Shown: positions 1-12,485, numbered from the stretch's first letter. The stretch is DNA of 64,000 nt from Xiphophorus maculatus (GCF_002775205.1 NC_036450.1:26066288-26130287), one strand, 5' to 3'. Notes: generated by a model from the letters alone, not told the origin. Numbers and translations: made by a program.

Positions 1-554
1 TACTCCTCTGAAGGAAAGTCCTCACACTACTTACATAACTTACATGACACATGAGAGACTATCTTTTTTGTTTGTGTATGTATTTTAGAGGAAGGAAAAT
101 CTCATCTGACTATAAACTCCTGCTAAACTGTCAGTTTAATTGTTTCTGCAAACAATGATTCATTTCTTCCTTTGCAGCAACACATTTCCATTCTGTCACA
201 ACAAGGACTTTTTGCAGTTTCAGCATAAAGGAGGACGTATACACAGCTGACATTTAAACAGGATTCATTCAGAGAATTGTGAAAATGTTTTACAAACTAA
301 TACTTATGTGCAGTATTTGATGAGCGGAGCAACTCTAGTAATTAATAAGTTTTATTTATATTTGTTGAGGGAAGAAAATAATACTAAAGCAAGACTATTG
401 AAAATTATGTCAAATAATTTGTTTTTCAGTCACAAAATAAGACATTACGTTAACCTGTCAAATAGATTTCCTGTTAAGGCTGCACTATGTAATTTTGTTA
501 AACTTGTCTTTATTTGTGAATACACAACATGCTTAAAAATTAAGCATCGCTCAC
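1..554. other. xrcc4 intron 2 (partial)
   Basis: AT-rich sequence beyond the donor of xrcc4 exon 2. The next expected exon (start of the stalk helix) was looked for on the minus strand and not found, so the intron runs past the left edge. The open frames here are short and look fortuitous. Confidence 0.6.
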
Positions 555-2115
555 AGATATGCCCTTCTGCATTTTCTCATATGTCAGAGTCACAGTGCAG
601 CTACTGGTGGGTGGGTGTGGCTTCAGGGTGAAGCAGTAGGAGGCAGAGAGTTCTGGCTCTGTTAGAGCCAGCTGGAGGTCCTGGATGTACTTCTCCTTCG
701 CCATCTCCAGTTCCTCTGCCTCTTCATTCACCACCGCCTCACTCACTGCACACATACAAAACACATACCAATGTTATTAGTGGTATAAAATGGTTTTCTG
801 CATATAAAATGCTTTTCTTTGTATAACCTTCCTTCATACAGTTGGACAATAAGTGCACCACACGATTCAGCAGCCTGTAGAACAATCTTTAACAGCCATG
901 GTACTCAGTTATTGCTTTCTGTATGACTTTATGTATGAAGAATTTTGGCTCACTCTTCTTTGCAGTGTTGCTTCAGTATATTGAGGTTTGCACACATTAA
1001 TTCCTGCACAGCTCCCTTAAGGTTCCTACCACAGCATTTCAATAAAGCTCAGGTCTGGACTTACTCTGTGGTTTGACAACACCTTTATTCCTTCTTTTTG
1101 ACATTCTGCTGCAGACAGGCTACTGGGGGTGGGATTGTTATCCTGATCATAACTCAGCTTCTGCCAACATTCAGCTTCTGGATAGATAGTTTCACAATTA
1201 ACTAGAGCATTTTATAATAAATGCATTCTTGACAAACACGCTGTTGTGCATTACAGTAGGGTTAGGGTTAGTCCTCTGCCAGAGGAAATAGTCAAAGAAA
1301 ACTTGAATTTCATTTAGATGCAACATTGTACATCGAGCTGCTTATTGTTTTGAAGAGAAAGGCTTTCTCCTGGCAATCCTTCCCAACATGCCATAATTCT
1401 TCAGACTTGTTCCTATTTTAGGGTGAAGAACATTTAACATGCCAAGTGAGGCCTGAAGAATCAGTTAGCATTGTATTAACACACACATTTATGCTCAAGA
1501 CCGACAAGCTGCCAACAATTCTTTTTATAGAGCTTTTCACACCACTAATGATCAGTTATTAGTGCTTTAAATAGCAGAACGAGGAACCTATGATTCCTTT
1601 AATTTATTGTTGCTACACCAACTCCAATCGTTTATTTTGTTTTTATTGGCACAGAAAACTTAGTCATCCGAGATTTCTAGAGCTGGTAAAGTTAATGAAA
1701 ATACATTAAATCATGTCTTAAAGGCTAAACCTTTAAGACTGGAGGAGACTTGACTAGCACCTGTTAAACCACCAGGACTGACAAGATCTTTACAAGAACC
1801 TCCAGGAAGCCACTGGGAATCCCTTACAACTGATCCTCCAATTTTTATCAATGGAGGCAGTGATGTTCAAGACAAACAAGGTGAAGTGGGAATAGTGTGT
1901 ACAGTTAAACAACTTAAGCAAAATATCTGTTGTTTAATGTCTTCAATGAATTATGACGAAGGATGACTTTTACCCTTTCCTCTCCATGCCTTCTGTCCAT
2001 CTGTCAAAAGCAACTTGAAGCCGAAGCCTAAGCCCCGCCCCTCCCAGTCCACTCTTAGAAAGTAGGAAAAGTCAGCCTGAGAGGAGAGGTGGATTTCACG
2101 CACTGATGTCTTCAT
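555..2115 (-). CDS. xrcc4: XRCC4, DNA double-strand-break repair protein (5' part of the gene)
   Basis: Scaffold of non-homologous end joining: XRCC4 dimers bind DNA ligase IV and XLF in the nucleus. Two coding exons are visible on the minus strand: 2115-1974 (ATG at 2115, after an acceptor at 2118-2120) and 745-555, joined in phase 1. They encode about 111 residues, the N-terminal head domain. Exon 1 holds a block like REIHLSSQADFSYFLRVDW and then LTDGQKAW, matching the vertebrate XRCC4 start (RIHLVSEP..FLQVSWE..LTDGHSAW). Exon 2 runs from VSEAVVNEEAEELEMAKEKY to YEKMQKGIS. Both ends have good splice signals (GTAAAA at 1973, GTGAGC at 554). The coiled-coil stalk exons are not seen and must lie left of base 1. 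Exon 1 follows an untranslated first exon near 3808-3900. Recognition comes from remembered family sequence; no search was run. Confidence 0.88.
746..1973. other. xrcc4 intron between the two visible coding exons
   Basis: Non-coding. It holds a 10-bp-arm hairpin at 1715-1739 and nothing else I can support. Confidence 0.6.
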
Positions 2116-2117
2116 CC

Positions 2118-3807
2118 CTGAAGAAACACAAAGAAATACATGAAGAGGTCAACCTACAGAATAGTACTCTGATACAGCTTGTTGTAAACAACAAGTAGGT
2201 GTTCCAACTTTTTAACTATTAATTTAGGAAATAAGCAAATAAATAAATACAATTAGAACCTCCAAAACTGCCCTAATACTGACTGCCCAGCTACAAAATT
2301 CTAAATCATATTTCAAGCATGAATAAATTTTCCACAATGTATATTTTTTATTATTATTAATATTTTGCTATGTTTCATTCCTACCATATGTGAAACATAT
2401 GGTAGGAATATCACTTGCCGTCACTGGGAGCAATATTAGGTTTTTTCTCTCTTCTCAAAAGCCATCAACATGGATGTGGAATAATAGTAGTTAGTGATCA
2501 ACAAGATCCTGTTACCTGTAAAGCCAGATGAGACTGAATGACATGCAGACAATATCTTTACTGAATCATTCCGCAAAATGTTACCTCATGTGTCCATACA
2601 TCTATTCTTCCTGATAAGTCTCCAATTTTATGCATTTTCTTAAAAAACAACAACACAAAAACACAGCAATAATTACTGTTGAATTTGCCATTACAATAGT
2701 AGCCTACCATCATCCCTGTCTGCATAGCGGCACAAGTTTTAGCTTTGCTGTCTTTCAACAATTTTGCAGTAACGTTTTTTCTGAAAACACTTTATTCTTC
2801 ATTTTCATCCAGACAGTGTAAAAACAAGCTCAATATGGTTATAAGAAGAATACAGTTATTCATCTGAGCTAAAAATAAAAAAATGAACAGGAGCGCATGC
2901 ATGGTCCAAGTGGCACTTATACATGGACTTAGAGAAGTATGTCCAGCCTTTTTAGCTTTTTCAGGTCATGAAAAGAAGCTGCACCTTTGAACTATTTTGT
3001 CCCATCATTCTGCATCCAAGTAATACTGAAAGAAAGGGGATGGAGGGAATACTCTGTCAGAGCCTTTAGCTGCAAAGCCTTTAGCTGCAAAACCGTATAA
3101 ATAAAATGCAATGAGTGTTTTTGTCCAAGACAATTTCACCTTCCTGTTTTTGATCTTTTTTTTTTTTTACTATTACTGCAGGTATTTGACTGTGCAATAA
3201 GAGCTTAAAATACAAACAAAATAAGAAAAAAAATCTGCCAGTAAAAAGTGACTGCAATTACAAGCATTGCCTAAATACAACATTCTTCTGGCAAAAAATA
3301 TTTTCTGTTGGAAACTATAAGATGCAACTTATTATAATGAAGACAGCTGGAGAAAACCAACATAATGCTTTTCAATGTCATATTACAAATCTGCTCATTA
3401 GCGAATGACGCCATGACATATATATCAACGTGTCTGGTGAATTCCAGAATAAAATGTACTTTATTTTAGATGCAGTGAAAAACCACAGTCTACCCTCCCA
3501 ATATGGCGGCGTCTTTGACGTACAAAAGTGTGTGTTATTCTTCTGCCTATTAATTGTTCCAGTTGAAAACCAAAATAACAGTAAAGCCTCCTGATACATA
3601 AAATGTTATAACTGAAAGATGACTTCATTAATATCCAGCCTGTACGATAGAAAGCTGCAGAAACGTAGGTGTTAGCAGTTAGCAGGTCAGAGCTAACAGA
3701 TGGTGGAGCTGTTTGTAAACACAGAGCGGCTCGCGCTAACAAGTCAACAGAAGCGCGAGGAAAAGCTCGTTACTTCTTCGAAAACAACACATTAGCTCTT
3801 GTCTTAC
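2118..3807. other. xrcc4 5' UTR intron
   Basis: Non-coding stretch between the acceptor of the first coding exon and the putative first-exon donor. It holds a perfect 15-bp-arm palindrome (2377-2409). Short open frames are not supported by codon pattern or similarity. Confidence 0.5.
2377..2409. repeat. Perfect inverted repeat, 15-bp arms, 3-nt loop
   Basis: Arms 2377-2391 and 2395-2409 are exact reverse complements (left arm attcctaccatatgt), separated by gaa. Confidence 0.95.
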
Positions 3808-3900
3808 CTCAAGAGGAACAGTAATGGTCTGGCGGCTGAGTTTAGAAGAAAACTTGATGTTTCACTTGTTTGAAACAACCGCTGACTGAAAACATGAAGC
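3808..3900 (-). other. xrcc4: Probable untranslated first exon and promoter side of xrcc4
   Basis: On the minus strand a strong donor (CTTGAG then GTAAGA) sits at 3808/3807, upstream of the first coding exon at 2117. The exon's outer limit near 3900 is a guess. No TATA box is evident. Confidence 0.4.
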
Positions 3901-6900
3901 CAGTGTCACTAAAAGCCACACAAGGCTAGGCTTATATCACGTCATCAATAAGCGACAATACGGAATAACGTAATATACGTTTTTCAGTGTGAAAAAATGT
4001 AGACGAAAGAAAAAAGGCATTTTAATGCACTAGCAACATCTTGGACAAGATCCCTGTGATAATCATCCGGGTTCTCCACTTTATGAACTGCTGACATTCA
4101 TACTATCATGATGTTATGTTGTTGAAGACCGAATCAACATCGGGCCAAAACCCTGCTAATGGAGCCACACTAGCCAGGATCTTTGACTATATTGTGGATT
4201 ATTTGTCTAAATGTTTTTCTCGTCCATTTATGATAGGACCACTGCTCTTCCTGGGTGCTATGATTTGGGCACCAAGAGCTTCATCAGGAGTCAGCATGAA
4301 AGCAAGACAAGGCAGCTTTATTTATGAATAGCACATTTCAGCCAAAGGCTTATTTCTTAGTGCTAGTACATAAAGATTAAAACAACACACAATGTACGCA
4401 GTTACACATCAAACCAATAACATGATAATAACTTAAAAATCAGAGTTAAGATTGGGCTGTAGCAAACAGAAAGGTTTTTAAAAAAACCTCAGACGGCAAC
4501 CTTCCTGCAGTCAACTGGAAGCTTGTTCTAGATTTTTGTTTCATAGTAACTAACAGCTGCTTTATTTGAACATTTCTAATATTGCATCCAAGCTGCCTGA
4601 TGTGATGTTCCTGCTGTTGATGTTGCCATGACTGATTCAATAAATGTGTGTAGCTCTAAATTAAGTGTTCAGAGATACCTAAACTGATGTGTAATGAGAG
4701 ACTTTTGGCTAAAGTATAGAGTAACTTGGCAAAAAGCAGATTAATGAGTGAGCAGTTTTGACAATATATTTTCTTCAACATTGTGTCTGTTTGCTGAGCT
4801 CAAATCATTGTCCTTCAGTAATCCTTTCATTTCCTCCTCAACCACTGAATCCATCAGATTGTTTCTTTAGTCTCTGAGTAAGGAGACTAAAATAACAGAA
4901 AGGAGCAGTCAGAGCTTGGGAGTGTTAATAGTTTTCTTTACTGTCTTCCTCTCATTTGCTCAAGATATTCTTTGTCTTATCTTTAATGTGGCTATGAAGA
5001 TGCAAACAACCTTCACAACAATGGCAATAATGTTTGAGCGGCTTGGACTCACTCTGTTCAGTAACTCATGTTGTATCATCACGGTGTGCATAATAGTCAG
5101 CTCTCTGCCTTCTCTCCAATTACCTGTTTGAGTCTGCTTTGTGTTTTCCTACCAGCCTTGAATGCATTGCCTCTCCAACCCTCAGCAGCTCTGCTCTTTG
5201 TCTGCGCCTGTACCTGGCTGTATTTAACTAACCTGTTCTTTATATAGCCCTGTGATGGGCTGTCCACCTGGTCAGGGTGTCTGACCGCTGGAGGAACCAG
5301 CCCCACCACCAGCCTGCAAGGAAAATCAGGTATAGACAATTATTGAATGTGCTCTCTAGTTCAGCTTCTGAGGTTTCGTCCAGTTTCAGCATGCTGCTGA
5401 CTTGCCATTGGTTGGAAAAACCTACCTTGATTTTCCTTTCAAGGTTCGTCATCAAATTTTACTTTGTTTTTCAGGCAAAGTTCTAGAAATTTCTCATCTC
5501 TGAGATTCGTTGAGGGATTTTCCATTGGCAGCAGATAAACAGTTGTCATGGAATGGTAAGTTGTTTCTCTGCCACTGGCACATTGAGCAGCATTGATTAG
5601 CAGCACTAAGACCCTCCTCCTGGCTCTGATTGGTTGCTTTTGGTCAGGTGCAATACTAGCCGTATCATCTTTTGGCAAAAAAAAAAAAAACGTGATAATT
5701 CTTTTTTTTTTTTTTGCCAAACCACTTTTGGCATAAAATGACTTAGACCATTATTTTAGGAAGGTGATGGGAGCTGCCAAGGAGGAGGAAAAGAGCAAGG
5801 CCACAGATAGTTCATGGATATGGAGGACAGTGTTAGGGTGAGATGAAGGCAGATCATCTACTTTGAAAAAGAAAAGTAGAAAAAATGTTCAATTTTTACT
5901 GAAATATAGTCTTAAAAAGCTAAGCAGGACAATTTATCTTTAGGTACCTTTAATATTTTAGATTGTACAATAACAATCTAAAATATTGTTTAGTCTTGTT
6001 CATACTGAACAAGACTTTTCTAAAACATAATTGTTCTAAAATGTGTTAATTGATTAAATTGTAACAGGAAGTCCAAAATTGGCATCTGAGCTCTTCTTTT
6101 TAAATTCTCATTATATGATTGAAAGAAGAAGAAAAAAAGTCACTAAATGGCAAAAAAGCTAAAGGCCCCAAAGAGCTGAACAGACAGCAGAGATTTTTTA
6201 GCTCCAGTAGTCTCTACACAGATCCACAAAGCTCCTTTGCTTTCTGATCTCTTCTCCAGCGTCATTAGCTGTACTTCACTTTCATCTCTCACTCTGTTCC
6301 ACTCAGGGATCCTTCCTTCCGCCTGTCTTTAGCATCACCTGCACCTAATTGCCTAAGGCACACATTTGTGCATGACTGTGAGCATGAGTTGAGCTCTTCA
6401 GGCTAGATACTGCAGTAATGACTTCCAGCTCAGTCTTTAGGTAATGAGCATTTCCTGGTAGCTGCCGCCGGAGGACGATTTACGAAAAATACACTGACCT
6501 TCTGTGGACTAGCTGGGGCGCCGTCCTCTGTTAGACAAAAATGTAAAATATTGATCATTTTTCTTGTGAATTTTTTGACAGGACTGTGAAAAAAAGTATT
6601 AGCCCCCTTCAAAATGTTGCATTACTAATAAAATCCAAATATTTTCAGAAAATATTAACATTCTTGGTACACTGGGGAATATATTGTTGCATATCCACAG
6701 AACCAAAAAAAAAACAAACTACACCAGTGAACTAAGGTCTACAACACTAAATGACCATAATATTTTAAAATATTATCTCTCCTAAATGTTTACATTAAAT
6801 CACATTTTGGCTTAGCTCTGTGTTAGCTTTAAGTTACAGTTTTAATGATAAACATTGGCAAGCTGTCTTTATTACAATGTACTGGTAGGCATCCAATTAG

Positions 6901-7300
6901 TAGATTTTCCTGTTTTGAAATCTGAACCACATTATTGTTGTAAAAATAAAGTATCCTCTGTCAGTCCTGTGTGAAGGTCCTCTATTGTTGTACAATAAAG
7001 GTTAGCTTTCCTGTTTTTTAACAAATAGGCTACAGTTACACGTGAAGAAATAAAAAAAACAAGCCCTGATTAGCCCATGCTATTTTGGTTAAATGAGGTT
7101 AAAGCAAGTAAATATTTATTATTATTTTTAACAAACTAGAGAAATACATAAACGTGTACCTGTGTGTGCATCTATTCGACATTCTAAATAAACTGATGTA
7201 AGTTGGTATTTTAGAAAGTCGGTTCTATGTTTGTGTTTGTAAGAAGCCGAGAAATGAGTTCGGTTCATTTTGGTAAACCGAGGACCCTCAGACTTCTGCT
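3901..7300. other. Intergenic region between divergent xrcc4 and zcchc9
   Basis: No gene recognised. Repeat-like pieces are a tttatttatgaatagcacatt block starting near 4305, a SINE 3'-end fragment near 5247-5345, a copy of a dispersed repeat near 5580-5665 shared with crb2 introns, paired hairpins near 5952-6020, and a piece beginning 'gtgaaaaaaagtattagccccc' style near 6586 that resembles a common fish DNA-element end. The 71-aa open frame at 4116-4331 looks fortuitous. Confidence 0.5.
5952..5987. repeat. Perfect inverted repeat, 15-bp arms
   Basis: Arms 5952-5966 and 5973-5987 are exact reverse complements with a 6-nt loop. A second small hairpin (gtcttgttc / gaacaagac) follows at once. 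Confidence 0.95.
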
Positions 7301-7398
7301 ACCAGGTGGTGGCGCTATATGCCTAACCACGCCTGTAAAATGAGGAAGAAGAAGACGGGGCTCTCACTAAGAACTACACGGGCTTGTATCGTCTAAAG
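7300..7398 (+). other. zcchc9: Probable untranslated first exon of zcchc9
   Basis: A run of exon-like sequence ends in a donor (GTCTAAAG then GTACCA at 7399). The first coding exon opens with an acceptor at 8809-8810, which needs an upstream exon. The left limit is a guess. Confidence 0.35.
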
Positions 7399-8179
7399 GT
7401 ACCAACGTTTGATTCTTTTGCAATGCTTAGTGTATTTACAGCCAAATTTCGACCATATCTGCTTATTTTCCTGGAGTTTTTATATCAGAGGCTTTTTTCC
7501 GGCAGCGTAGCTAACAACGTGCTGTAAACATCCAGTGCTAATCCAGCCCTCTGGTAGTTTTCTTTCCTATCCACGTTGCTGTCACTAGAGCTAATGCCCA
7601 AAACTTTTCTATGAAGCTTATCGAATCCACTTCAGGCAGCGATTCTTCCACTTTTTCAGTCCGTTTTGGTGTTTTAATATAACTGTGTATTTAATTGGAA
7701 GAAAAACAGCAACCTTCCAAGATCAGGTTTGGAAATACACATGCTGTAGCTACTTACCTTGTGTTTATTCATCATTCGCCTGTTTTCCATCCAGTTAGTT
7801 TATATATAAGTATAAAGACTCCATTACAAGACTCCACTAACAATCATATAAGTAAATAAGTAATGAAAAGTACAAAAAATGTACAATAAAAAGGTTAATG
7901 AGAGTTTAATATTCTTATGGCGAGAGGGATGAAGCTGTTGTGGAATCTTGTTGTTGTGGTTCTATGTCAGCCAGGAGGATCCTGATTGGTTGAGAGCCGT
8001 GTCACTCTAAAGAGAATATTTCTTTAAAGTCCTCCTAAATATAATTGAACGGTCTTAATATAATAATAATAATTAAATTGACTTTAATTATGAGATAACA
8101 ATGAGCTTGTGCTTCTCTCAAATTTTTTTAGGCAAAAACCCCAAACAGACACATTTGTTTTGTTGTTCTGTTGTTTTTG

Positions 8180-8740
8180 TTTTATATTGTTATATTGTAT
8201 TGTTTGCCTGCTGTGATAACAGATTTTGCTGGATGATAAATTGTTCCAGACGTTATGATAAACAACGACATTGTTGTTTTGAGGCCGTTTTTTTTCTCAT
8301 CATGCTAATGGCAGAGTAATGCAGGAACACATTCTCAGAGATCAATAAACTTTCAATTCTAATGTACATTTTACACTGGGACAGGAAGACATTTTAAATA
8401 TCCAAAATAAATACAACAAAAACAAGAATTATAATGAATTATGAAGTCTCTGTAAACAAATTTCTCCTTCATAAAAAAGTGGGTAGTTGAGATCAAAGCA
8501 CCAGACTGAAGACCTGTCATCCAGTCTTTGGTAGAAAAACCATAAATAATGCAAATGGAAATGATTCACATGTATCATGCAATTAATTGGCTCATTGTGA
8601 CAGGCCTACATATTGCTAGCTTTCTAAAATAATGGCCTACGTAAATCACAGCCTGTTATTATAGCCAAATGATGATTCGGGGGAAAGAAAAAAGTCACTG
8701 TTGGCAAAAAATGACTCTTGCCATTATTTTAGGAAGGTGA
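8180..8740. repeat. Dispersed repeat copy in the zcchc9 5' UTR intron
   Basis: The 8180-8430 part matches 9345-9555 with moderate divergence (shared blocks such as gataaattgt, taatgca, attctcaaactttaaattcta). A related tail ending 'ccattattttaggaaggtga' recurs near 5750 and 8720, and other pieces lie near 26690 and 39850. Probably a non-autonomous DNA element; family not settled. Confidence 0.45.
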
Positions 8741-8818
8741 CCATATGAAGTCGTTGATCAGCTTTTCAGGATCTTAAAAGGTTTCCTGAACATTTTCCTG
8801 CTGTTTCTAGGCGAAGCC

Positions 8819-9625
8819 ATGACGAGGTGGGCGAGAGCCAACAACGTCCACAAACACAAACCAGCCGAGGCGACTCCCTGGAATCAGCTCAGGTCAGCCG
8901 GAAGAAGAAAAGATGGAGGTGTGCCGTCTCAGACGGACCCTCTGAGAAAGACCTGCGCTTCTGCCGAGAGGAAACCCAACCGCAAGAAGAAAGAGTACAC
9001 CAGCGAGGACGTAAACGGGTTCCTGGAGTACCTGAAGCAGAGCGGTCAGGGCGGAGGCAGGGAGGCGGAGACGGAGCTCAGGGAGACGGTGGAGGTGGCC
9101 CTGAAGAAAGACAGGAGGAGGGAAGACAGGAGGGTGAAGAGGCAGAAGGACAAGAAGAGTAAGATGGTGAGCTCTGCTGAAGCTGAACCAGGAGGCCTGT
9201 AAATGTTGGCGTACTCACTTCTTGTTGCATTGCAAACTTTGCTTGGATTTTAGTTCATCATTGTGAAGCGGAATGATGAACTAATAAAATCAAGTGTGAC
9301 ATGCGTTTGTATTAAGTAAATTCTTGAAGCAGTTCTCTGATCGACCTCTAGGACTGTCACAATGCCAAATGTAGCTGGGTGGTAAATTGTCCCTGAAGTT
9401 ATTGCAATAAGCAATAATATTATTGTTTTGAGAACATTTTCAAGTGTTATAATGGTAATGGCCTAATAATGCAATAGCATATTCTCAAACTTTAAATTCT
9501 AATTAACATTTAACAATAGAACTAGAGGATATTTGAAATACCAAAAATAAATTAACAAAACAGCAAAAGCAAAAAAAATAAGATGAAGTGTGAAACAAAA
9601 CTGTCCATCAAAACAGTCCCTCCCT

Positions 9626-9686
<61 letters not shown>

Positions 9687-10060
9687 CAGGTGTGCTTTAA
9701 CTGCAGGAAGCCAGGTCACGGTCTGGCCGACTGTCCAGAAGCCGACAGAGACGAGGAAATGGGCCGCGGCATCTGCTTCCGCTGCGGCTCCACAGAGCAC
9801 GAGATCCAGAGGTGCCGAGCCAAAGTGGACCCAGCACTGGGTGAGGTCCACGTCCTGCCCCCTCCTCCCCCACCACCACACACACACACACACACCCACC
9901 CCACCTTCACCAAGCCTGACTCCACGTCTGCATGTTCAGCTGTTGTAACTGTAACTCTCTCCTTCAGGTGAATACCCGTATGCTAAATGCTTCATCTGTG
10001 GTCAGACTGGACACTTGTCACGCTCCTGCCCTGACAATCCCAAAGGGCTCTATGCTCAAG

Positions 10061-10093
<33 letters not shown>

Positions 10094-11730
10094 GAAATAC
10101 CCTCTCTGGTTCCAGGTGGGTGTTCTACATATCGAGACGTGACAGAGAGGATCGTTGTGTTTGCAGGCGGCTGCTGTCGTGTTTGTGGTTCTGTGGAACA
10201 TTTCCAGAAGGATTGTCCGGAGCACCAGGCAGCAAGTGAGTTTCAAACTTCTGATTGTTGAAAAACACAATTGCCGTGTTTCCATGAAATAAGACGCATG
10301 ATTAAAATCAAATGTGGATACGTTTGTTCACACGGTAAGTCGCCTGCCATCATCTGCCTCCCACTTCCTGTTATTTTCTTCATGGTTTGCCCCAGTGCCA
10401 ACATCAGGTTGTTGATCATGTGAAACAATGTTTCTGCTACAGTTTTGCCAAATAAGCAAAGAACCCCCTAATCCTAGCATCAAAACTTTTTTCAAATAAA
10501 CAAGTTTTTTTCAAAATTTCTGTTTCCATTAAGCAAATTTATGTTTGGAATGTCAAGTTGCTCAATTACATGGTAAATGGAAATGGCGCAATGTTGGTTT
10601 CCTCAGACAATAATGTTCTCGGGACAAACTGACCAAAAACCTTCCTCACCTTCATTGTCTTGATCCAGAAAGGTTCCTGGATTCTGGGCTGTTATGACAT
10701 GTTGATGATCAATTTTTTTATTTTTTTCTTTGCTTTTCTTTAGAAGTAATGACCCAAAGTCATTTTGCACAATCATCTAACAATGTGAGCTTCCTTTAAA
10801 CCAAATGGTGAAACCCTGGAGTTTGTAAAACATTGATTTAGTGCATAAATCATCGGGTCATGACCTCCTGGATCGGCGTCATCTCTGACTCATCGTCTCA
10901 TGTTTTACAATCTGTGTTTTTGCACAGAGTCAGTTCTAGAGAATAAACCACATTATGTAATAGCATTACTATAGATGTGGCAGAAAGTATAGCTAAATGT
11001 ATTCAAAGGTTTTATTAAAATGTTTCTTATATAGTGGCAATTCACAACAAATGTCGTCTCCAGGGACATTTTCCACCAATTGTTACGAAAATCTTTTTTT
11101 TTTTAGAAATGACAATGTCATAATGTGACGCATATGTAATAAACAATCACAAAGTGTTTGTGTTCATCCTAATTGTTATTTTTCTAATAACGATCATGTT
11201 GTAGAACCTGTAGGCTTCTTAGTCGAAATAAATGCTGAACTTTTGGTCGTTTAGTCGCCTTTTCAGAACCTTTATCAACATGTCGTTCAAGACAAAACAA
11301 TTCGGACTGCGCTCAAGGATTTCATTACATTTAATGTTTATTGTATTGGGCTTTTAAAGATGTATTATGACATTTTAATGCTGGTTTTATTACATATTGT
11401 GGCGTCACAACCTTTTGTCCCTGGATTGACGTCGGTTTCACTGTTACAATAGGAAACTTTGCCTGTTTCCTGTGATTAATGCCAAAGAGAGGCAGGAGAA
11501 AACCTCACCTGGCTCTGCAGAACAGAGCTAAACCATTACGTTGAGTTAGAATCACGTACGAGTCTTCTGGGGTTTTCATGCGTTTAATCCATCATGTTTA
11601 TGTGTTGGTCCTTCCAGCTAACTCGGTGACTCTGGGCTGGTTGTCCAACAACATGAGCGCAGACCTGGAGGACGTTCACGTTCCAGTGAAGAAAGCCAAA
11701 CCCAAGCAGGCCAAAGTGATAACCTTCTGA
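8819..11730 (+). CDS. zcchc9: ZCCHC9, four-knuckle CCHC zinc-finger protein
   Basis: Complete gene, 257 aa, in five coding exons: 8819-9166, 9690-9840, 9968-10060, 10167-10235, 11618-11730. The start gives MTRWARAN, like the vertebrate ZCCHC9 start MTRWARVS. A basic Lys/Arg-rich N-terminal half (nuclear/nucleolar type) includes the conserved KKEYTSEDVNGFLEYLKQ. Four zinc knuckles CX2CX4HX4C follow at residues 118-131, 145-158, 174-187 and 201-214. The C-terminus ends KVITF, like KVVNF in mammals. The family is thought to bind nucleic acid in the nucleolus and to act on gene expression or rRNA; its exact task is not well known. All five joins keep phase with GT/AG ends. Three splice sites touch microsatellites. 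Confidence 0.93.
9167..9689. other. zcchc9 intron 1 with (CT)n acceptor tract
   Basis: Carries a dispersed-repeat copy (about 9345-9555) and, directly before the exon 2 acceptor, a (CT/CCTC)n microsatellite at 9618-9687 that serves as polypyrimidine tract. Confidence 0.7.
9618..9687 (+). repeat. (CT)n microsatellite abutting the exon 2 acceptor
   Basis: Pure CT and CCTC repeats for about 70 bases, ending in CCAG at the splice site. Confidence 0.95.
10062..10090 (+). repeat. (CA)n microsatellite starting at the exon 3 donor
   Basis: The donor reads CAAG then GTACACACAC; the dinucleotide run begins inside the donor itself. A shorter (CA)n lies in intron 2 at about 9877-9896. Confidence 0.95.
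10236..11617. other. zcchc9 intron 4
   Basis: 1.4 kb, AT-rich. The 10440-10615 part belongs to a dispersed repeat also seen near 51775-51920 (shared: cccct-atcctag, tttcattaagca-like and gcgcaat blocks). No exon seen. Confidence 0.55.
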
Positions 11731-12022
11731 CCGGACCTCAGAGGACGTCGGTGCCTTCGCCTTGCGGATTCTTCGGAACCGGACCGAGGGGTCAAAATCT
11801 GACTCGCGGTCACTGAAGTTTTGTTTCAAATGTTTCCTGTGGCGTTGGCTTACACAGTCTGCTGGAGGTGAAGCGTTTCACCAAATAACAGAACTGAGGA
11901 AAGCCAGACTGTCCAACCTGAGCTGTGCACCGCTGGTGTTCATGTGTGTTTGCAGAATGTATTCATTATGTACGTCTGTTTTAATTCACTCATCAACTGT
12001 GCAGCACTTCTAATACTGACGG

Positions 12023-12028
12023 AATAAA
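12023..12028 (+). terminator. zcchc9: zcchc9 polyadenylation signal
   Basis: AATAAA about 290 bases after the stop codon, immediately before a mobile-element copy. Confidence 0.55.
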
Positions 12029-12030
12029 AC

Positions 12031-12485
12031 TAGGGCTGCAACGTACAATCATATTGGTAATCGATTAATCAATCGATTATTCTGACGATTACTATATTTT
12101 ACAGTTATTTCCTTTAACCACCGAAGCCTCTTGTACGCAATACATTAAAAGAAAAACATTAAAAATTGATTCAAATCCATTTCAAAAAAAATATTGCCTA
12201 AAATATAGTTCTTTTGTGAATCTGAACCAGGTGAAGCTAAACCTAAACCACTTGAAGAGTTTTGGCTAAAATATATTTACAGTCACAGATTTCTTTGTCT
12301 TAAATATAAAAGAATTTTCTTTCTTTTTTTCTTTTCTTTTTTTCACAGTTTGGGCTTAATTACTGCTCTGAATATGTTTTTTTTCTCACTAAAATAACCG
12401 TTTTTGATTCTGTATTTTCCAGCAAACAATTAATCAATTACTAAGTTAGTTGATGCTTATTTCAATAATCAATGAACAGAGAATG
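12031..12485. mobile_element. Non-autonomous hAT-like element relic
   Basis: Begins agggctgcaac and then 'aatcgattaatcaatcgatta', and carries the 'ttaattactgctctgaatatg' core also found in 30150-30742 and, worn down, near 36480-36930. The right end is degraded. Confidence 0.5.

Noticed and set aside
4116-4331. 71-codon frame with a hydrophobic stretch
   Set aside because: Considered as TMEM167A, the usual XRCC4 neighbour, but the sequence does not match it; repeat-like text begins inside the frame.
8827-9162. 111-codon frame overlapping zcchc9 exon 1
   Set aside because: Shifted frame of the real exon; its Arg/Gly/Glu bias comes from the lysine-rich true frame.
9552-9948. Open frames on both strands around zcchc9 exon 2
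   Set aside because: Driven by (CT)n and (CA)n repeats, with Ser-Leu or Arg-Glu runs.
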